From: JAJPGZ01 sp038229295
GTDB taxonomy: Bacteria > Verrucomicrobiota > Verrucomicrobiia > Chthoniobacterales > UBA10450
Reading direction: 5' to 3'
Assembly (NCBI GenBank): GCA_038229295.1
Contig: JBBROO010000013.1
Coordinates: forward strand, 1 to 64,000
Length of the DNA: 64,000 nucleotides
The translations under genes and the position numbers were made by a program. Below, piece after piece: positions 23,430 through 31,458 of the stretch; position 1 is the first letter of the stretch; every line of letters starts with the position of its first letter. Under the pieces are notes generated by a model. The model was given only the letters and a program-made list of their open reading frames with translations, did not search any database and was not told where the DNA came from.

Positions 23430-23495
23430 CGGCAATGGAGTTTGCCATCTCTCCGTAGAGAAAACCGCCATCGTTCGAGCTGATGACTCCTGCCA
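23430..23495 (+). promoter_or_regulatory. Fluoride riboswitch (crcB motif)
   Basis: The leader contains GGCAATGGAGTTTGCC, then AAAACCGCC, then GCTGATGACTCCTGCC, in the order and spacing of the crcB-motif fluoride riboswitch: the ATGG...GCC stem-loop, the conserved AACCGC joining region and the CTGATG...CTCCT closing pairs that form the pseudoknot. It lies 14 bases before crcB and just upstream of its ribosome site AAAGGAG. Binding of fluoride would free crcB expression. Confidence 0.85.
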
Positions 23496-23509
23496 GAAAG
23501 GAGTTCCAT

Positions 23510-23911
23510 ATGCTCGAATTGAAACAGATCTTAATGGTGGGAATCGGCGGCGCCGTCGGATCGATCGCACGCTTCAAACTTGGCGGATTTATTCTGCAGC
23601 GCTGGCCGGCGTGGAATTTTCCGCTGAGCACATTGTCGATCAATCTGCTCGGTTGTCTCGTCATCGGCACACTGGCGGCGTTGGTCGAACGGCATGATTT
23701 GTTCTCGCCACCGGCGCGGTTGCTTCTTTTCACCGGTTTGTTAGGCGGCTTCACCACGTTCTCGGCTTTCGCTTACGAAGGAGTTTTTTTGTTCCGCCGT
23801 GGCGCCGTCAATCTCGCCGTCGCCTACGCTTTTTTGAGCGTAGTCGGCGGATTCCTGGCGGTCTGGCTGGGAATGAGACTGGTGATTCTTCTCTGGCCGG
23901 CGGCTCATTGA
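23510..23911 (+). CDS. crcB: Fluoride channel/exporter CrcB (Fluc)
   Basis: A 133-residue four-helix membrane protein. Typical Fluc segments are GIGGAVGSIARFKLGG, LSINLLGCLVIGTL and FTGLLGGFTTFSAFAYE. It forms dual-topology dimers that let fluoride leave the cell. The start ATG at 23510 is preceded by AAAGGAG at a good distance, and a fluoride riboswitch lies just upstream, which independently supports the function. Confidence 0.95.
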   Translation: MLELKQILMVGIGGAVGSIARFKLGGFILQRWPAWNFPLSTLSINLLGCLVIGTLAALVERHDLFSPPARLLLFTGLLGGFTTFSAFAYEGVFLFRRGAVNLAVAYAFLSVVGGFLAVWLGMRLVILLWPAAH

Positions 23912-23971
23912 AGCCCGTGTTGCATTTCCCGCGCGTCTTTCATAACAATCGTAGCCAGCCCACCTCTACGC

Positions 23972-24538
23972 ATGCGCACAAAAAACTTCATCTGGGGAAT
24001 CGCGGTCGCATCTGCCTTGAATACGATGTCGATCTTGCAGGCGCAGGATGCCGGTGCGCTGCTCGATCTTTTAGTTAAGAAGAAGATCGTCACGCAACAG
24101 GAAGCGGATGAATTGCGCTCCGAATTAAAGAAAAAGCCTGCGTCCAGTTCAAGCGCCAGCGCGAAATTCACGTCCGACATTCCCGAAACATCGGCCGGCA
24201 AATGGAAACTATCCGCGCCGATCACCGAGCTCGAACTTTATGGCATGTGCGTCTGCGCTACGAATACCGCGGCGGGCAATCGACCGATAATTTCGCCGCT
24301 CTGCGCGACGATTGGCAGGAGCGGCAACGCGAGCGTTATCGTTTGCGCATCGGACTACGTGGGACGCTGGCGGACGATTGGTTCTTCGGCGTGCGTTTGG
24401 AAACGAGTCAAAACCCGCGTTCGACGAACGTCACTTTCGGTGGCGACTCCAGCAATGGGCCATTCGCCAAAAGCGATGATGGCGTCAACGTCGGACAGGC
24501 GTATCTCGGCTACAAAGGATTTCCCGACATCACATTGA
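23972..24538 (+). CDS. Putative porin, N-terminal part (frameshifted)
   Basis: From ATG at 23972 the frame encodes a signal peptide (MRTKNFIWGIAVASALNTMSILQAQ), then the coiled segment LLDLLVKKKIVTQQEADELRSELKKK that precedes the barrel in putative porins of this phylum, then KWKLSAPITELELYG. After that the sequence makes no sense in this frame, while the barrel continues in another frame as VRLRYEYRGG. A single missing base near 24244 (GGC[G]ATGTG) would join both. The true coding part of this frame therefore ends at about 24243. A 10-mer copy lies in the signal peptide (MSIL). Confidence 0.65.
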   Translation: MRTKNFIWGIAVASALNTMSILQAQDAGALLDLLVKKKIVTQQEADELRSELKKKPASSSSASAKFTSDIPETSAGKWKLSAPITELELYGMCVCATNTAAGNRPIISPLCATIGRSGNASVIVCASDYVGRWRTIGSSACVWKRVKTRVRRTSLSVATPAMGHSPKAMMASTSDRRISATKDFPTSH

Positions 24539-25500
24539 CCGGAGGTCGAATGCCGAATCCTCTCGTCAGCACTTGGATGACGTGGGACCCGGACCTGAAT
24601 CCCGAAGGCCTGGCCGAACAATGGAAGCACACATTCACCATCGCGACTGGCGGAGGCGAAGCGAGCGAGGCGCCGTCCTATAATAAGGATGGCGCCAAAA
24701 CGGTCGTGGTTCCGAAATCCAAAGAATCCGCCATCAAGATCGACATCTTCGCCAATTTCAGTCAGTTCGTTTACGACGACGCCAATCCCGAGAATCCGTT
24801 AGGCCGCCGCACGCCGAATCGAACGACCAGGCAATTGACTCCGAACACAGACGCGTGGCTGCTCGCGTGGCAAGTGGGCGCGCGTTTCACTTTCCCGAAC
24901 AATCTTTATGCGCAGATCGCGCCGACGTTCTACAACTACACCGGTAACGGCGACACCTTTAATATTCATTTCCAAGGGGGCGACCCGAATGTCTCGAACA
25001 CGGCCTCAACCTCGCAAAATCAAACCGGCATCAACAGCCTCCTCGTTTTCGATATGCCGGTGGAAATCGGCTGGAAACTCGGCGAATTGCCGATGCGTTT
25101 GTTCGCTGACTTCGCCGTGAATCTTGATGGGGGCGAGCGCGCACTGGCCGCCGGCCATCCGGGAAAAGGCGATCAACGTTACGCCTACCAAGTCGGGATG
25201 GGCGTGGGGAAGTTGAAAGCAAAACACGACTGGCAAATCGATTTGTTTTGGCAACATAACGAACAGTATTCGCTCGATCCAAACCTGATCGATAACGACG
25301 TCTTCGACGCGCGTCTAAACATGGAAGGAGTCGGACTTCGCGCCGGGTACGCATTGAGCGACGCCGTATTTTTCAATCTCACCTGGGTCTACGGCTGGCG
25401 CATTAATGACGCTCTCGGCACGGGCGGCGCGAACGACATTGGACTCAATCCGCTCGATCAATACCAGATCCTGCAAACCGACCTGACCGTAAAATTCTGA
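24202..25500 (+). CDS. Putative porin, beta-barrel part (frameshifted)
   Basis: This frame carries about 420 residues of an outer-membrane barrel: alternating hydrophobic strands such as YRLRIGLRGTLADDWFFGVRLETSQN, GARFTFPNNLYAQIAPTFYNYTG, a turn-rich middle, and an aromatic C-terminal strand ending LQTDLTVKF. The C-terminal Phe is typical of Bam-inserted proteins. Its true N-terminus is the signal peptide in the frame 23972-24243; the first residues listed here (METIRADHRARTLWH) are out-of-frame sequence. It would be a general porin if the frame were intact. Confidence 0.75.
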   Translation: METIRADHRARTLWHVRLRYEYRGGQSTDNFAALRDDWQERQRERYRLRIGLRGTLADDWFFGVRLETSQNPRSTNVTFGGDSSNGPFAKSDDGVNVGQAYLGYKGFPDITLTGGRMPNPLVSTWMTWDPDLNPEGLAEQWKHTFTIATGGGEASEAPSYNKDGAKTVVVPKSKESAIKIDIFANFSQFVYDDANPENPLGRRTPNRTTRQLTPNTDAWLLAWQVGARFTFPNNLYAQIAPTFYNYTGNGDTFNIHFQGGDPNVSNTASTSQNQTGINSLLVFDMPVEIGWKLGELPMRLFADFAVNLDGGERALAAGHPGKGDQRYAYQVGMGVGKLKAKHDWQIDLFWQHNEQYSLDPNLIDNDVFDARLNMEGVGLRAGYALSDAVFFNLTWVYGWRINDALGTGGANDIGLNPLDQYQILQTDLTVKF

Positions 25501-25567
25501 AGAATTTGATTCGCGGTGGCGGTCAAAGTGGCCGTCAATTACGAATCTAGAACAGCATAAGATCGAC

Positions 25568-25744
25568 ATGTTACGGCCATCGATAAAGACAGACATTTTC
25601 GTGTGCGATGAATGCGGAAATCGCAAACGGCTGAAAAGCTCCAATCGCCACTGGTGCGATGTCTGTAATCGCGGCACGCCGGTGGAAATGCGGAACGTGC
25701 GCGACAAAAAAGCGGTGCTGCCGCAGGGCGACCGCAAACCGTAA
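25568..25744 (+). CDS. Small zinc-ribbon protein
   Basis: A 58-residue protein starting MLRPSIKTDIFVCDECGNRKRLKSSNRHWCDVCNRGTPVEMR. Two CxxC pairs (CDEC and CDVC), separated by a basic stretch, form a zinc-ribbon of rubredoxin or ribosomal L33-like style. The start ATG is the last part of a dispersed 10-mer copy (AAGATCGACATG). Function is unknown; the basic loop suggests nucleic-acid or protein binding. Confidence 0.6.
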   Translation: MLRPSIKTDIFVCDECGNRKRLKSSNRHWCDVCNRGTPVEMRNVRDKKAVLPQGDRKP

Positions 25745-25819
25745 CTCGCGCGACGTTCGATTGTCGATCTTCCCACGGTTCGCCCGCGGTTTCGGTATCG
25801 CTCTTGCTTTACCAGAGGG

Positions 25820-26131
25820 ATGCCGCAGATGCATTCCTATTCCAAGGAGCAACGCGAAGCCGTGCGCCAGCTGGTGCACCTGGTTTTGATTCGCGATATG
25901 GCGACGTTCACGCCCCAGCAATTTAAGGAGTGGATTAAAGAGACGGACACAAAATTTCGCAAAGTGGCGCTGACGCTGGCCTTCCGGCTGAATGATCGCA
26001 CCGTCCATTTCTCAATCAAAGAGCTGCGCACCGGCCGGGTCGCTTTCCAGTTCGGGGCCTCGACCCGCGTGCGCTTCGACGACGGTGAAGTCGTGATGAC
26101 GGTCGAAGACACGAGCTGGCGCGTACGCTGA
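25820..26131 (+). CDS. Hypothetical protein, 103 residues
   Basis: A soluble, charged protein (SKEQREAVRQLVHLVLIRDMATFTPQQFKEWIKETDTKF...) with a helical N-terminal half and a strand-rich C-terminal half (RVAFQFGASTRVRFDDGEVVMTVEDTSWRVR). Starts at 25820 or 25829 are possible; GAGGG at 25815 fits the second better. I do not recognise a family. It lies between the zinc-ribbon gene and the CYTH protein on the same strand. Confidence 0.55.
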   Translation: MPQMHSYSKEQREAVRQLVHLVLIRDMATFTPQQFKEWIKETDTKFRKVALTLAFRLNDRTVHFSIKELRTGRVAFQFGASTRVRFDDGEVVMTVEDTSWRVR

Positions 26132-26186
26132 GCGTTCGACGCGGATAAGTCTTGGCATTTTCGCGGGAAAGGTTTCAGTCGGGGAA

Positions 26187-26663
26187 ATGGCCCGGCGGCA
26201 TCGAGCATTGTCCCGCGAGATCGAGCGGAAATTTTTGATCAAACAATTACCGCCCGACATTCGGCGTGCGCCCCATTTCAAAATCGACCAGGGTTATCTG
26301 GCTAACGAACGCCAGGATCGACATGTTCGTTTGCGCAAGAAAGCGAACACCGCGTCGCTTACTTTCAAAGCCGGCCGCGGAAGGGCGCGAGAAGAACGCG
26401 AGATTACCATCAGCGAAAAACAATTCGCCGCGCTCTGGCCGGCGACCCGGGGCCGGCGTCTGCGCAAAGTTCGCTACGAAATGCCATGGAAAAATCTCAC
26501 CATCGAGATCGACATCTATCGCGGCCGCAATCGCGGATTGATCGTAGCCGAAGTGGAATTCCCTAACGAGGCCAGTTGCCGCAGATTCAAACCGCCGGAG
26601 TGGTTTGGCCGCGAGGTCACCGGCGAATCGCGTTACAGCAACGTGAGACTGGCCCGCGCGTAG
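26187..26663 (+). CDS. CYTH-domain (triphosphate tunnel) phosphohydrolase
   Basis: A 158-residue protein with the CYTH signature EIERKFLIKQLP near the N-terminus (ExExK), then RKKANTASLTFKAGRGRAREEREI, LTIEIDIYRGRNRGLIVAEVEFPNE and a final GESRYSNVRLA. CYTH enzymes in bacteria are mostly inorganic triphosphatases. Its closeness to polyphosphate genes (ppk1 and polyphosphate glucokinase) supports a role on short-chain polyphosphate. It ends three bases before the convergent SixA-like gene. Confidence 0.85.
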   Translation: MARRHRALSREIERKFLIKQLPPDIRRAPHFKIDQGYLANERQDRHVRLRKKANTASLTFKAGRGRAREEREITISEKQFAALWPATRGRRLRKVRYEMPWKNLTIEIDIYRGRNRGLIVAEVEFPNEASCRRFKPPEWFGREVTGESRYSNVRLARA

Positions 26664-26666
26664 CGC

Positions 26667-27149
26667 TCACTTCGCTTTGCGCGAAAACTTCGGCGGAAAA
26701 AGCCAGAGCAATCGGCCTTCTTCGCTCGCAAGATCGACATCGAGCAACGCCACGCCGCCTTTCGAAAGCTTGAGCGACGCGCCCGTCAATTTCGAAATGA
26801 CTTCCGTGAAATCCGGTTCATGCCCGACCAACATCAAACTATTTGCGTCGTGCCGTTTCAAAACGGTTCGCAGCTCGGCCATCCCGAATCCAGGCGACAA
26901 CGATTCATCCTGCCGCACTTTCGCCTTGAGATATTCGGCGGCGATCTCCGCCGTCTGCGCCGCGCGCGGCAACGGACTGGTCACGATCAAATCCGGACGC
27001 ACTTTGAGCCGATCGAGAAAGCGCGCCACTTCCCGCATTTCTTTTTTGCCGGGCCCGGTCAACGGCCGCTCGTCATCCCGCTTTTTCCAGTTCGCCCAAT
27101 CGGCTTCACCGTGCCGAAGAAAAAAAGTTGCATGTCGATCTTGCGGCAC
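26667..27149 (-). CDS. SixA-like phosphohistidine phosphatase (histidine phosphatase superfamily)
   Basis: A 160-residue phosphatase with the catalytic LRHGEADW at residues 11-18 and the second His in LMLVGHEPDF. RPLTGPGKKEMREVARFL and IVTSPLPRAAQTAEI complete the SixA pattern. The GTG start at 27149 is placed within a 10-mer copy that encodes the QDRH at residues 3-6. It lies directly after the polyphosphate glucokinase gene and may act on phosphohistidine proteins or small phosphates. Confidence 0.85.
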   Translation of the reverse strand: MPQDRHATFFLRHGEADWANWKKRDDERPLTGPGKKEMREVARFLDRLKVRPDLIVTSPLPRAAQTAEIAAEYLKAKVRQDESLSPGFGMAELRTVLKRHDANSLMLVGHEPDFTEVISKLTGASLKLSKGGVALLDVDLASEEGRLLWLFPPKFSRKAK

Positions 27150-27152
27150 GCG

Positions 27153-27842
27153 TTACATGATGTTCCACTTCGGCCGGCGCGTCCGTGGATCGATTTGCCA
27201 AAGGCGCGTCCCACCCAGAAAAGCGTTGCGATTACTTCCGACTTCAATCCCCGGCGGAAGTGCGTCGAACTTTTTCACGTTGCCGCCACCGAGCACAACG
27301 TAATCGGCCATGAGCGCTTTCTTTAATTGCAAAACCGCGTCGATGACTTCGCGCTTCCATTTTTTTTGGCCGAGCGCTTCCATGCCCGATTTTCCCAGAT
27401 AATCTTCGATGATTTCGTGATCTTCGTAGGGTAGGTCGCCCAGTTCGAGCGGAAGCACGTTGTTTTCCCAGATCAAGGTCGAGCCAAGACCGGTGCCGAG
27501 TCCGAGAAAAAGCATTCGTTTTCCGCGAAAACTTCCGAGTGCTTGCATGGCGGCGTCGTTGATAACGCGGACGGGTTTGCGCAACGCCTTCTCGAAATTA
27601 AATCGCGGCCAACCCGCGCCGAGATGCTTCGGCTCGCTCGCGATGCGGCCGTTAATCACCGGCGCCGGAAACCCAATCGAGACGGTGTCGAATTTCCAAT
27701 CGCCCACTTCCTTTTTGATCTGCGCAATCATTTCACTCGGCTTCAACTTCGGACCGGATTTGAATTTTCGTTTCTGCGCGCGCGAAATCATCAACTTCAC
27801 GTGCGTGCCGCCAACATCGACAACGAGAATTGTCTTCTTCAT
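27153..27842 (-). CDS. ppgK: Polyphosphate glucokinase-like ROK-family kinase
   Basis: A 229-residue ASKHA-fold sugar kinase. The N-terminal phosphate loop LVVDVGGTHVKLMI, the NDAAMQALG segment and the GLGTGLGSTLIWENNVLPLELG segment match polyphosphate/ATP glucokinases. It would phosphorylate glucose using polyphosphate. Its ATG overlaps the ppk1 stop by four bases (ATGA), so production of polyphosphate kinase and its user is translationally coupled. Confidence 0.82.
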   Translation of the reverse strand: MKKTILVVDVGGTHVKLMISRAQKRKFKSGPKLKPSEMIAQIKKEVGDWKFDTVSIGFPAPVINGRIASEPKHLGAGWPRFNFEKALRKPVRVINDAAMQALGSFRGKRMLFLGLGTGLGSTLIWENNVLPLELGDLPYEDHEIIEDYLGKSGMEALGQKKWKREVIDAVLQLKKALMADYVVLGGGNVKKFDALPPGIEVGSNRNAFLGGTRLWQIDPRTRRPKWNIM

Positions 27843-30061
27843 GGCTGCTTCGGATTAGCAGTCGTGATCGGAATCAATTTGTCGGCGCGAAGTTTTTTCT
27901 TCGTCCCGCCCGCCTTCTTCGAGCGCTCGCGCGATTGCTCGCGAAAATGCCATTGCGCCTGCACTCGCGGTTCGGTCCCTTCCGGTTTCAAGCGCCGGTA
28001 AGTTCCGTCCGGCTGCAACTCGCGCGCTTTCACGCGGTCGTTCAAAAATCGCGGCAAAACTTCATTCACGATCTGCGCCCGCAACGCCGGACTCTCAATC
28101 GGGAAAGCGACTTCCACGCGCCGGAGAAAATTTCGCGGCATCCAATCGGCGCTCGAAAGATAAAGCACCGGGTCGCCCGCGTTCTCGAAATAATAAATCC
28201 GGCTGTGTTCGAGAAAACGACCGACGATGCTGATGACACGGATGTTTTCGCTCAGTCCCGGCATTTTCGGCCGCAAACAACAAATGCCGCGCACGACCAG
28301 ATCAATCGTCACTTCCGCGCAGGAAGCTTCGTAAAGTTTTTCGATGACCTCTTGATCGACAAGTGAATTTAGCTTGGCGATGATCCGCGCCGGTTTGCCC
28401 GCGCGGGCGTTGTCGCGCTCGCGCTCGATCGCCGCGATCAACCGATTCTTCAAATCGAACGGGGCCACCAGCAACTTTTTCAAACCGGGATAACCGGCCA
28501 ACCCGGTCAACGTGTTGAAAACAATCGCGACCTCTTCGGTCAACTGTGCTGCGCTCGTGAGCAAACTGAAGTCAGTGTAAATGCGCGCCGTCCGTTGGTG
28601 ATAGTTGCCGGTGCCGAGATGCACATAATGGCGCAGCCGATCGCTGTCGCGCCTAACGATGAGCAACGCTTTGCAATGCGTCTTCAAACCGACCACGCCG
28701 TAGATGACGTGCGCGCCGGATTCTTCGAGGCGGCGCGCCCATTGAATATTGGCCGCTTCATCAAAGCGCGCGCGCAGTTCGACGATGGCCGTGACTTGTT
28801 TGCCGGCGTTGGCCGCGGTGATGAGCGCTTCGACAATGGGCGAGTCGCCGCTTGTGCGATAAAGCGTGATCTTGATGGCGAGCACTTGCGGGTCCTGCGC
28901 CGCTTCCTCGATCAACTCGACGATCTGGTCGAACGAATCGTAGGGATGATGCAGCAGCACATCCTGCTTTCGCAGCACTGCGAACATGTCGATCTTCGGT
29001 GGCAATGCCGGATCGCGCGCCGGTTGAAACGGACGATCTTTTAATTTCGCGAAGGCATCGTTGGCCATGAGCGGAGCCAGATGCGTCATCGAAAGCGGCC
29101 CGTCGAGCTTGTAAGCGTCCTCCTCCGCTAAATCAAAAAATTCGAGGAGCAGTCCGAGAATATCTTTCGGAATATCCGGCTCGACCTCCAAGCGCACGGC
29201 GTCGCCCTGACTGGATCGCCGGAGCTCCTGCTCGATCGTGCGCAAAAGATTCTCCGCTTCCTCGTCGTCGATGTAGAGATCGCTGTTCCGCGTGATCCGA
29301 AATGCGTGCACGCCTTCGAGAATCAGCCCGGGAAATAATTCGCCGATGTGCTGTTTGATGAGCGACGCGAGATAAATGTATTCCCACGGTTGGTCCTTGC
29401 CCGCGTCGCGCGGCATCGCGATCAATCGCGGCACAACGCGCGGCACTTGCACAATCGCGTGCAATTGTTCGCCACCGCGACGCGCCTTTGCCCTAACGAG
29501 CAGATTGTGACTCTTGTTTAGCAGTTGCGGAAACGGATGACTCGCATCGACGGCCAACGGCGTGAGCATCGGAAAAACTTCCTCCTGAAAATATTTTCGC
29601 GCCCAGGCCGCGCGCTTTGCTGAAAGATCGACAACTTCACGCACGCGGATGCCGTTCCTGGCCAGCTCCGGCAGCAATTCGTTTTTCCAAAGCGCGTACT
29701 CCGTCGCCACCATCTCGCGCACCTTTTGCTGGATCTTGTTGAACGTCTCCGTCGGACTCAATCCGTCGGGCCCAACATCGCTCGTCTCGCTCTCGATCTG
29801 CTGTTTGATGCCGGCGACGCGAATCTCAAAAAACTCATCGAGGTTCGAACTGAAAATCATGAGAAACTTCACTCGCTCGATCAACGGCTGAGTCGGGTCC
29901 TGCGCTTCTTCGAGGACACGACGATTAAATTCGAGCCAGCTCAGCTCGCGATTAATGAAATTTTTCGGGTCGACTAATGGAGCGACGACCAAATGCGTCT
30001 CGGGCGAAGCTGCCGCGCTTACGATTTCTGCTTCGACAATGTTAGCTTCGGTTTGCGGCAT
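27839..30061 (-). CDS. ppk1: Polyphosphate kinase 1
   Basis: A 740-residue PPK1 from ATG at 30061 (MPQTEANIVEAE). NRELSWLEFNRRVLEEA and MIFSSNLDEFFEIRVAGIKQQ at the N-terminus, then RARFDEAANIQWARRLEESGAHVIYGVVGLKTHCKALLIVRRD with an HxK-type active-site segment, HLGTGNYHQRTARIYTDFSL, and a C-terminal basic tail. It makes long polyphosphate from ATP. A TTG further upstream lies in a 10-mer copy and is not taken as start. Confidence 0.95.
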   Translation of the reverse strand: MPQTEANIVEAEIVSAAASPETHLVVAPLVDPKNFINRELSWLEFNRRVLEEAQDPTQPLIERVKFLMIFSSNLDEFFEIRVAGIKQQIESETSDVGPDGLSPTETFNKIQQKVREMVATEYALWKNELLPELARNGIRVREVVDLSAKRAAWARKYFQEEVFPMLTPLAVDASHPFPQLLNKSHNLLVRAKARRGGEQLHAIVQVPRVVPRLIAMPRDAGKDQPWEYIYLASLIKQHIGELFPGLILEGVHAFRITRNSDLYIDDEEAENLLRTIEQELRRSSQGDAVRLEVEPDIPKDILGLLLEFFDLAEEDAYKLDGPLSMTHLAPLMANDAFAKLKDRPFQPARDPALPPKIDMFAVLRKQDVLLHHPYDSFDQIVELIEEAAQDPQVLAIKITLYRTSGDSPIVEALITAANAGKQVTAIVELRARFDEAANIQWARRLEESGAHVIYGVVGLKTHCKALLIVRRDSDRLRHYVHLGTGNYHQRTARIYTDFSLLTSAAQLTEEVAIVFNTLTGLAGYPGLKKLLVAPFDLKNRLIAAIERERDNARAGKPARIIAKLNSLVDQEVIEKLYEASCAEVTIDLVVRGICCLRPKMPGLSENIRVISIVGRFLEHSRIYYFENAGDPVLYLSSADWMPRNFLRRVEVAFPIESPALRAQIVNEVLPRFLNDRVKARELQPDGTYRRLKPEGTEPRVQAQWHFREQSRERSKKAGGTKKKLRADKLIPITTANPKQP

Positions 30062-30112
30062 TTCTTGTAAGATCGACAATCGACTGCGATCCGTTTCGCT
30101 GCAATAACGCGG

Positions 30113-30712
30113 TTAAGCCGATGCCGCGCTCTCAGCGGCACGTAGGATTTCCCGCGCCGATCTGACAACGTAAAGGCCGATCGCGCCGCCAATAATCAGG
30201 TCGATGTAGCGCCAGCCGGTGAGATATATTAAGAGCGCGGAAACGATGACGCTGATGTTCGCGATAACGTCAGCCCGCGTGCAAATCCAGGTGGCACGAA
30301 GGTGAACTTCTTTTTCCTGATAACGGCTCAGCAGATGCAGCACCCAGGAATTCACGACTAACGACATCGCGGCGATGGTGAGCATCATGCTGCTCTGGGG
30401 CGATGCGCCGAAAATTCCTCGGCGCGCGACATCGAGTAGCACGACGAGACCGAGCACGACCAAAACGTTTCCGGTCAAGGTCGCGGCGCGCGCCTTGAAC
30501 ATTGCGGTTCGGCCAATCGCAACCAAACCGATGGCGTAGGCGAATGCGTCGGTCAGCATATCGAGAGAGTCGGCGATCAGCCCGGTGGACTCGCCGATTA
30601 TTCCGGCAATGATGCCAACGACAAACATGGTCGCGTTCAGAACGAGCGCGAGAATCAGGATGCGCCTTTGCTCGCTCGTCTCCGCAGTAATGTCACAGCC
30701 GCATGAGGTCAT
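30113..30712 (-). CDS. Cation diffusion facilitator (CDF)-like transporter
   Basis: A 199-residue membrane protein with about six helices. GLIADSLDMLTDAFAYAIGLVAI matches the helix-2 metal site (DxxxD), and TRADVIANISVIVSALLIYLTGW the helix-5 site. The cytoplasmic C-terminal domain of larger CDF proteins is absent, and the N-terminus has a CGC sequence. It probably exports zinc or a similar metal. It opens a stretch of metal-transport genes that is poor in the dispersed 10-mer. Confidence 0.82.
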   Translation of the reverse strand: MTSCGCDITAETSEQRRILILALVLNATMFVVGIIAGIIGESTGLIADSLDMLTDAFAYAIGLVAIGRTAMFKARAATLTGNVLVVLGLVVLLDVARRGIFGASPQSSMMLTIAAMSLVVNSWVLHLLSRYQEKEVHLRATWICTRADVIANISVIVSALLIYLTGWRYIDLIIGGAIGLYVVRSAREILRAAESAASA

Positions 30713-30753
30713 GGGAGGTGGTTAAACTTTTCCATCGCCGGCTAGAATTGCAC

Positions 30754-31458
30754 TCATCTTCTTCGTCGGAGCGTTTCGACCGCGGTCCAGCACACAGCCA
30801 GCCACACGATCGCCGCCGCCATCGCGCCCATCACATCGCTCAGATAATGTGCGCCCAGGTAAATCCGACTGAGGCCAACAAACAGTATCAATACGCCGGC
30901 TCCGCTCCATGCGAGCACTCGGCTCTGCCGCGAAACCCACCACCCGGTAGCGAACAACGCGATCAGTCCGTAGAAGAGCGTTGCCCCCATCGTGTGGCCG
31001 CTTGGAAAGCCGTAGCTAGAAAGCGTCACGAGCGGGTTTTCCAGCACCGGTCGCTGGCGATGAAAGATGTGTTTGAGAAAAATGTTTAGCAAGCTGCCGC
31101 CGCCCATCGTGAACACCAACACAAGCAACCTGTCTCGTGACTTCCGCCAAAGAAATGCAAGTGCCGCGACGATGGACGCGGAAGTGATAAACGCGACGGA
31201 GCCGAAGAAAGTAAGAATGCGTGCGACGAGCGTGATCGCCGGCGTTCCGTGCTCGTGAAACCAAAGTGCAAGATCGTGGTCGATTTTCACCAGCGGATCA
31301 TTCGTCAGCAAGTCCTCGACGATCCCGCCAAACCACCAGCAACCGAGAATAATTGCCAACATCCCAAGTGTGAGATGAAGGCCAAGGTAGGCATGAGGCG
31401 AAAGACGATCCTGCAGGAACTTGATCTGCGGCGCGAAGCGCTGACGGAACGTCATCAT
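30754..31458 (-). CDS. PAP2-family membrane phosphatase
   Basis: A 234-residue integral membrane phosphatase with all three acid-phosphatase motifs: KHIFHRQRP, YGFPSGHTM and SRIYLGAHYLSDVMG. Such enzymes dephosphorylate undecaprenyl pyrophosphate or phosphatidic acid. Its ATG overlaps the stop of the upstream MFS gene by one base. No copy of the dispersed 10-mer lies in it. Confidence 0.9.
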   Translation of the reverse strand: MMTFRQRFAPQIKFLQDRLSPHAYLGLHLTLGMLAIILGCWWFGGIVEDLLTNDPLVKIDHDLALWFHEHGTPAITLVARILTFFGSVAFITSASIVAALAFLWRKSRDRLLVLVFTMGGGSLLNIFLKHIFHRQRPVLENPLVTLSSYGFPSGHTMGATLFYGLIALFATGWWVSRQSRVLAWSGAGVLILFVGLSRIYLGAHYLSDVMGAMAAAIVWLAVCWTAVETLRRRR

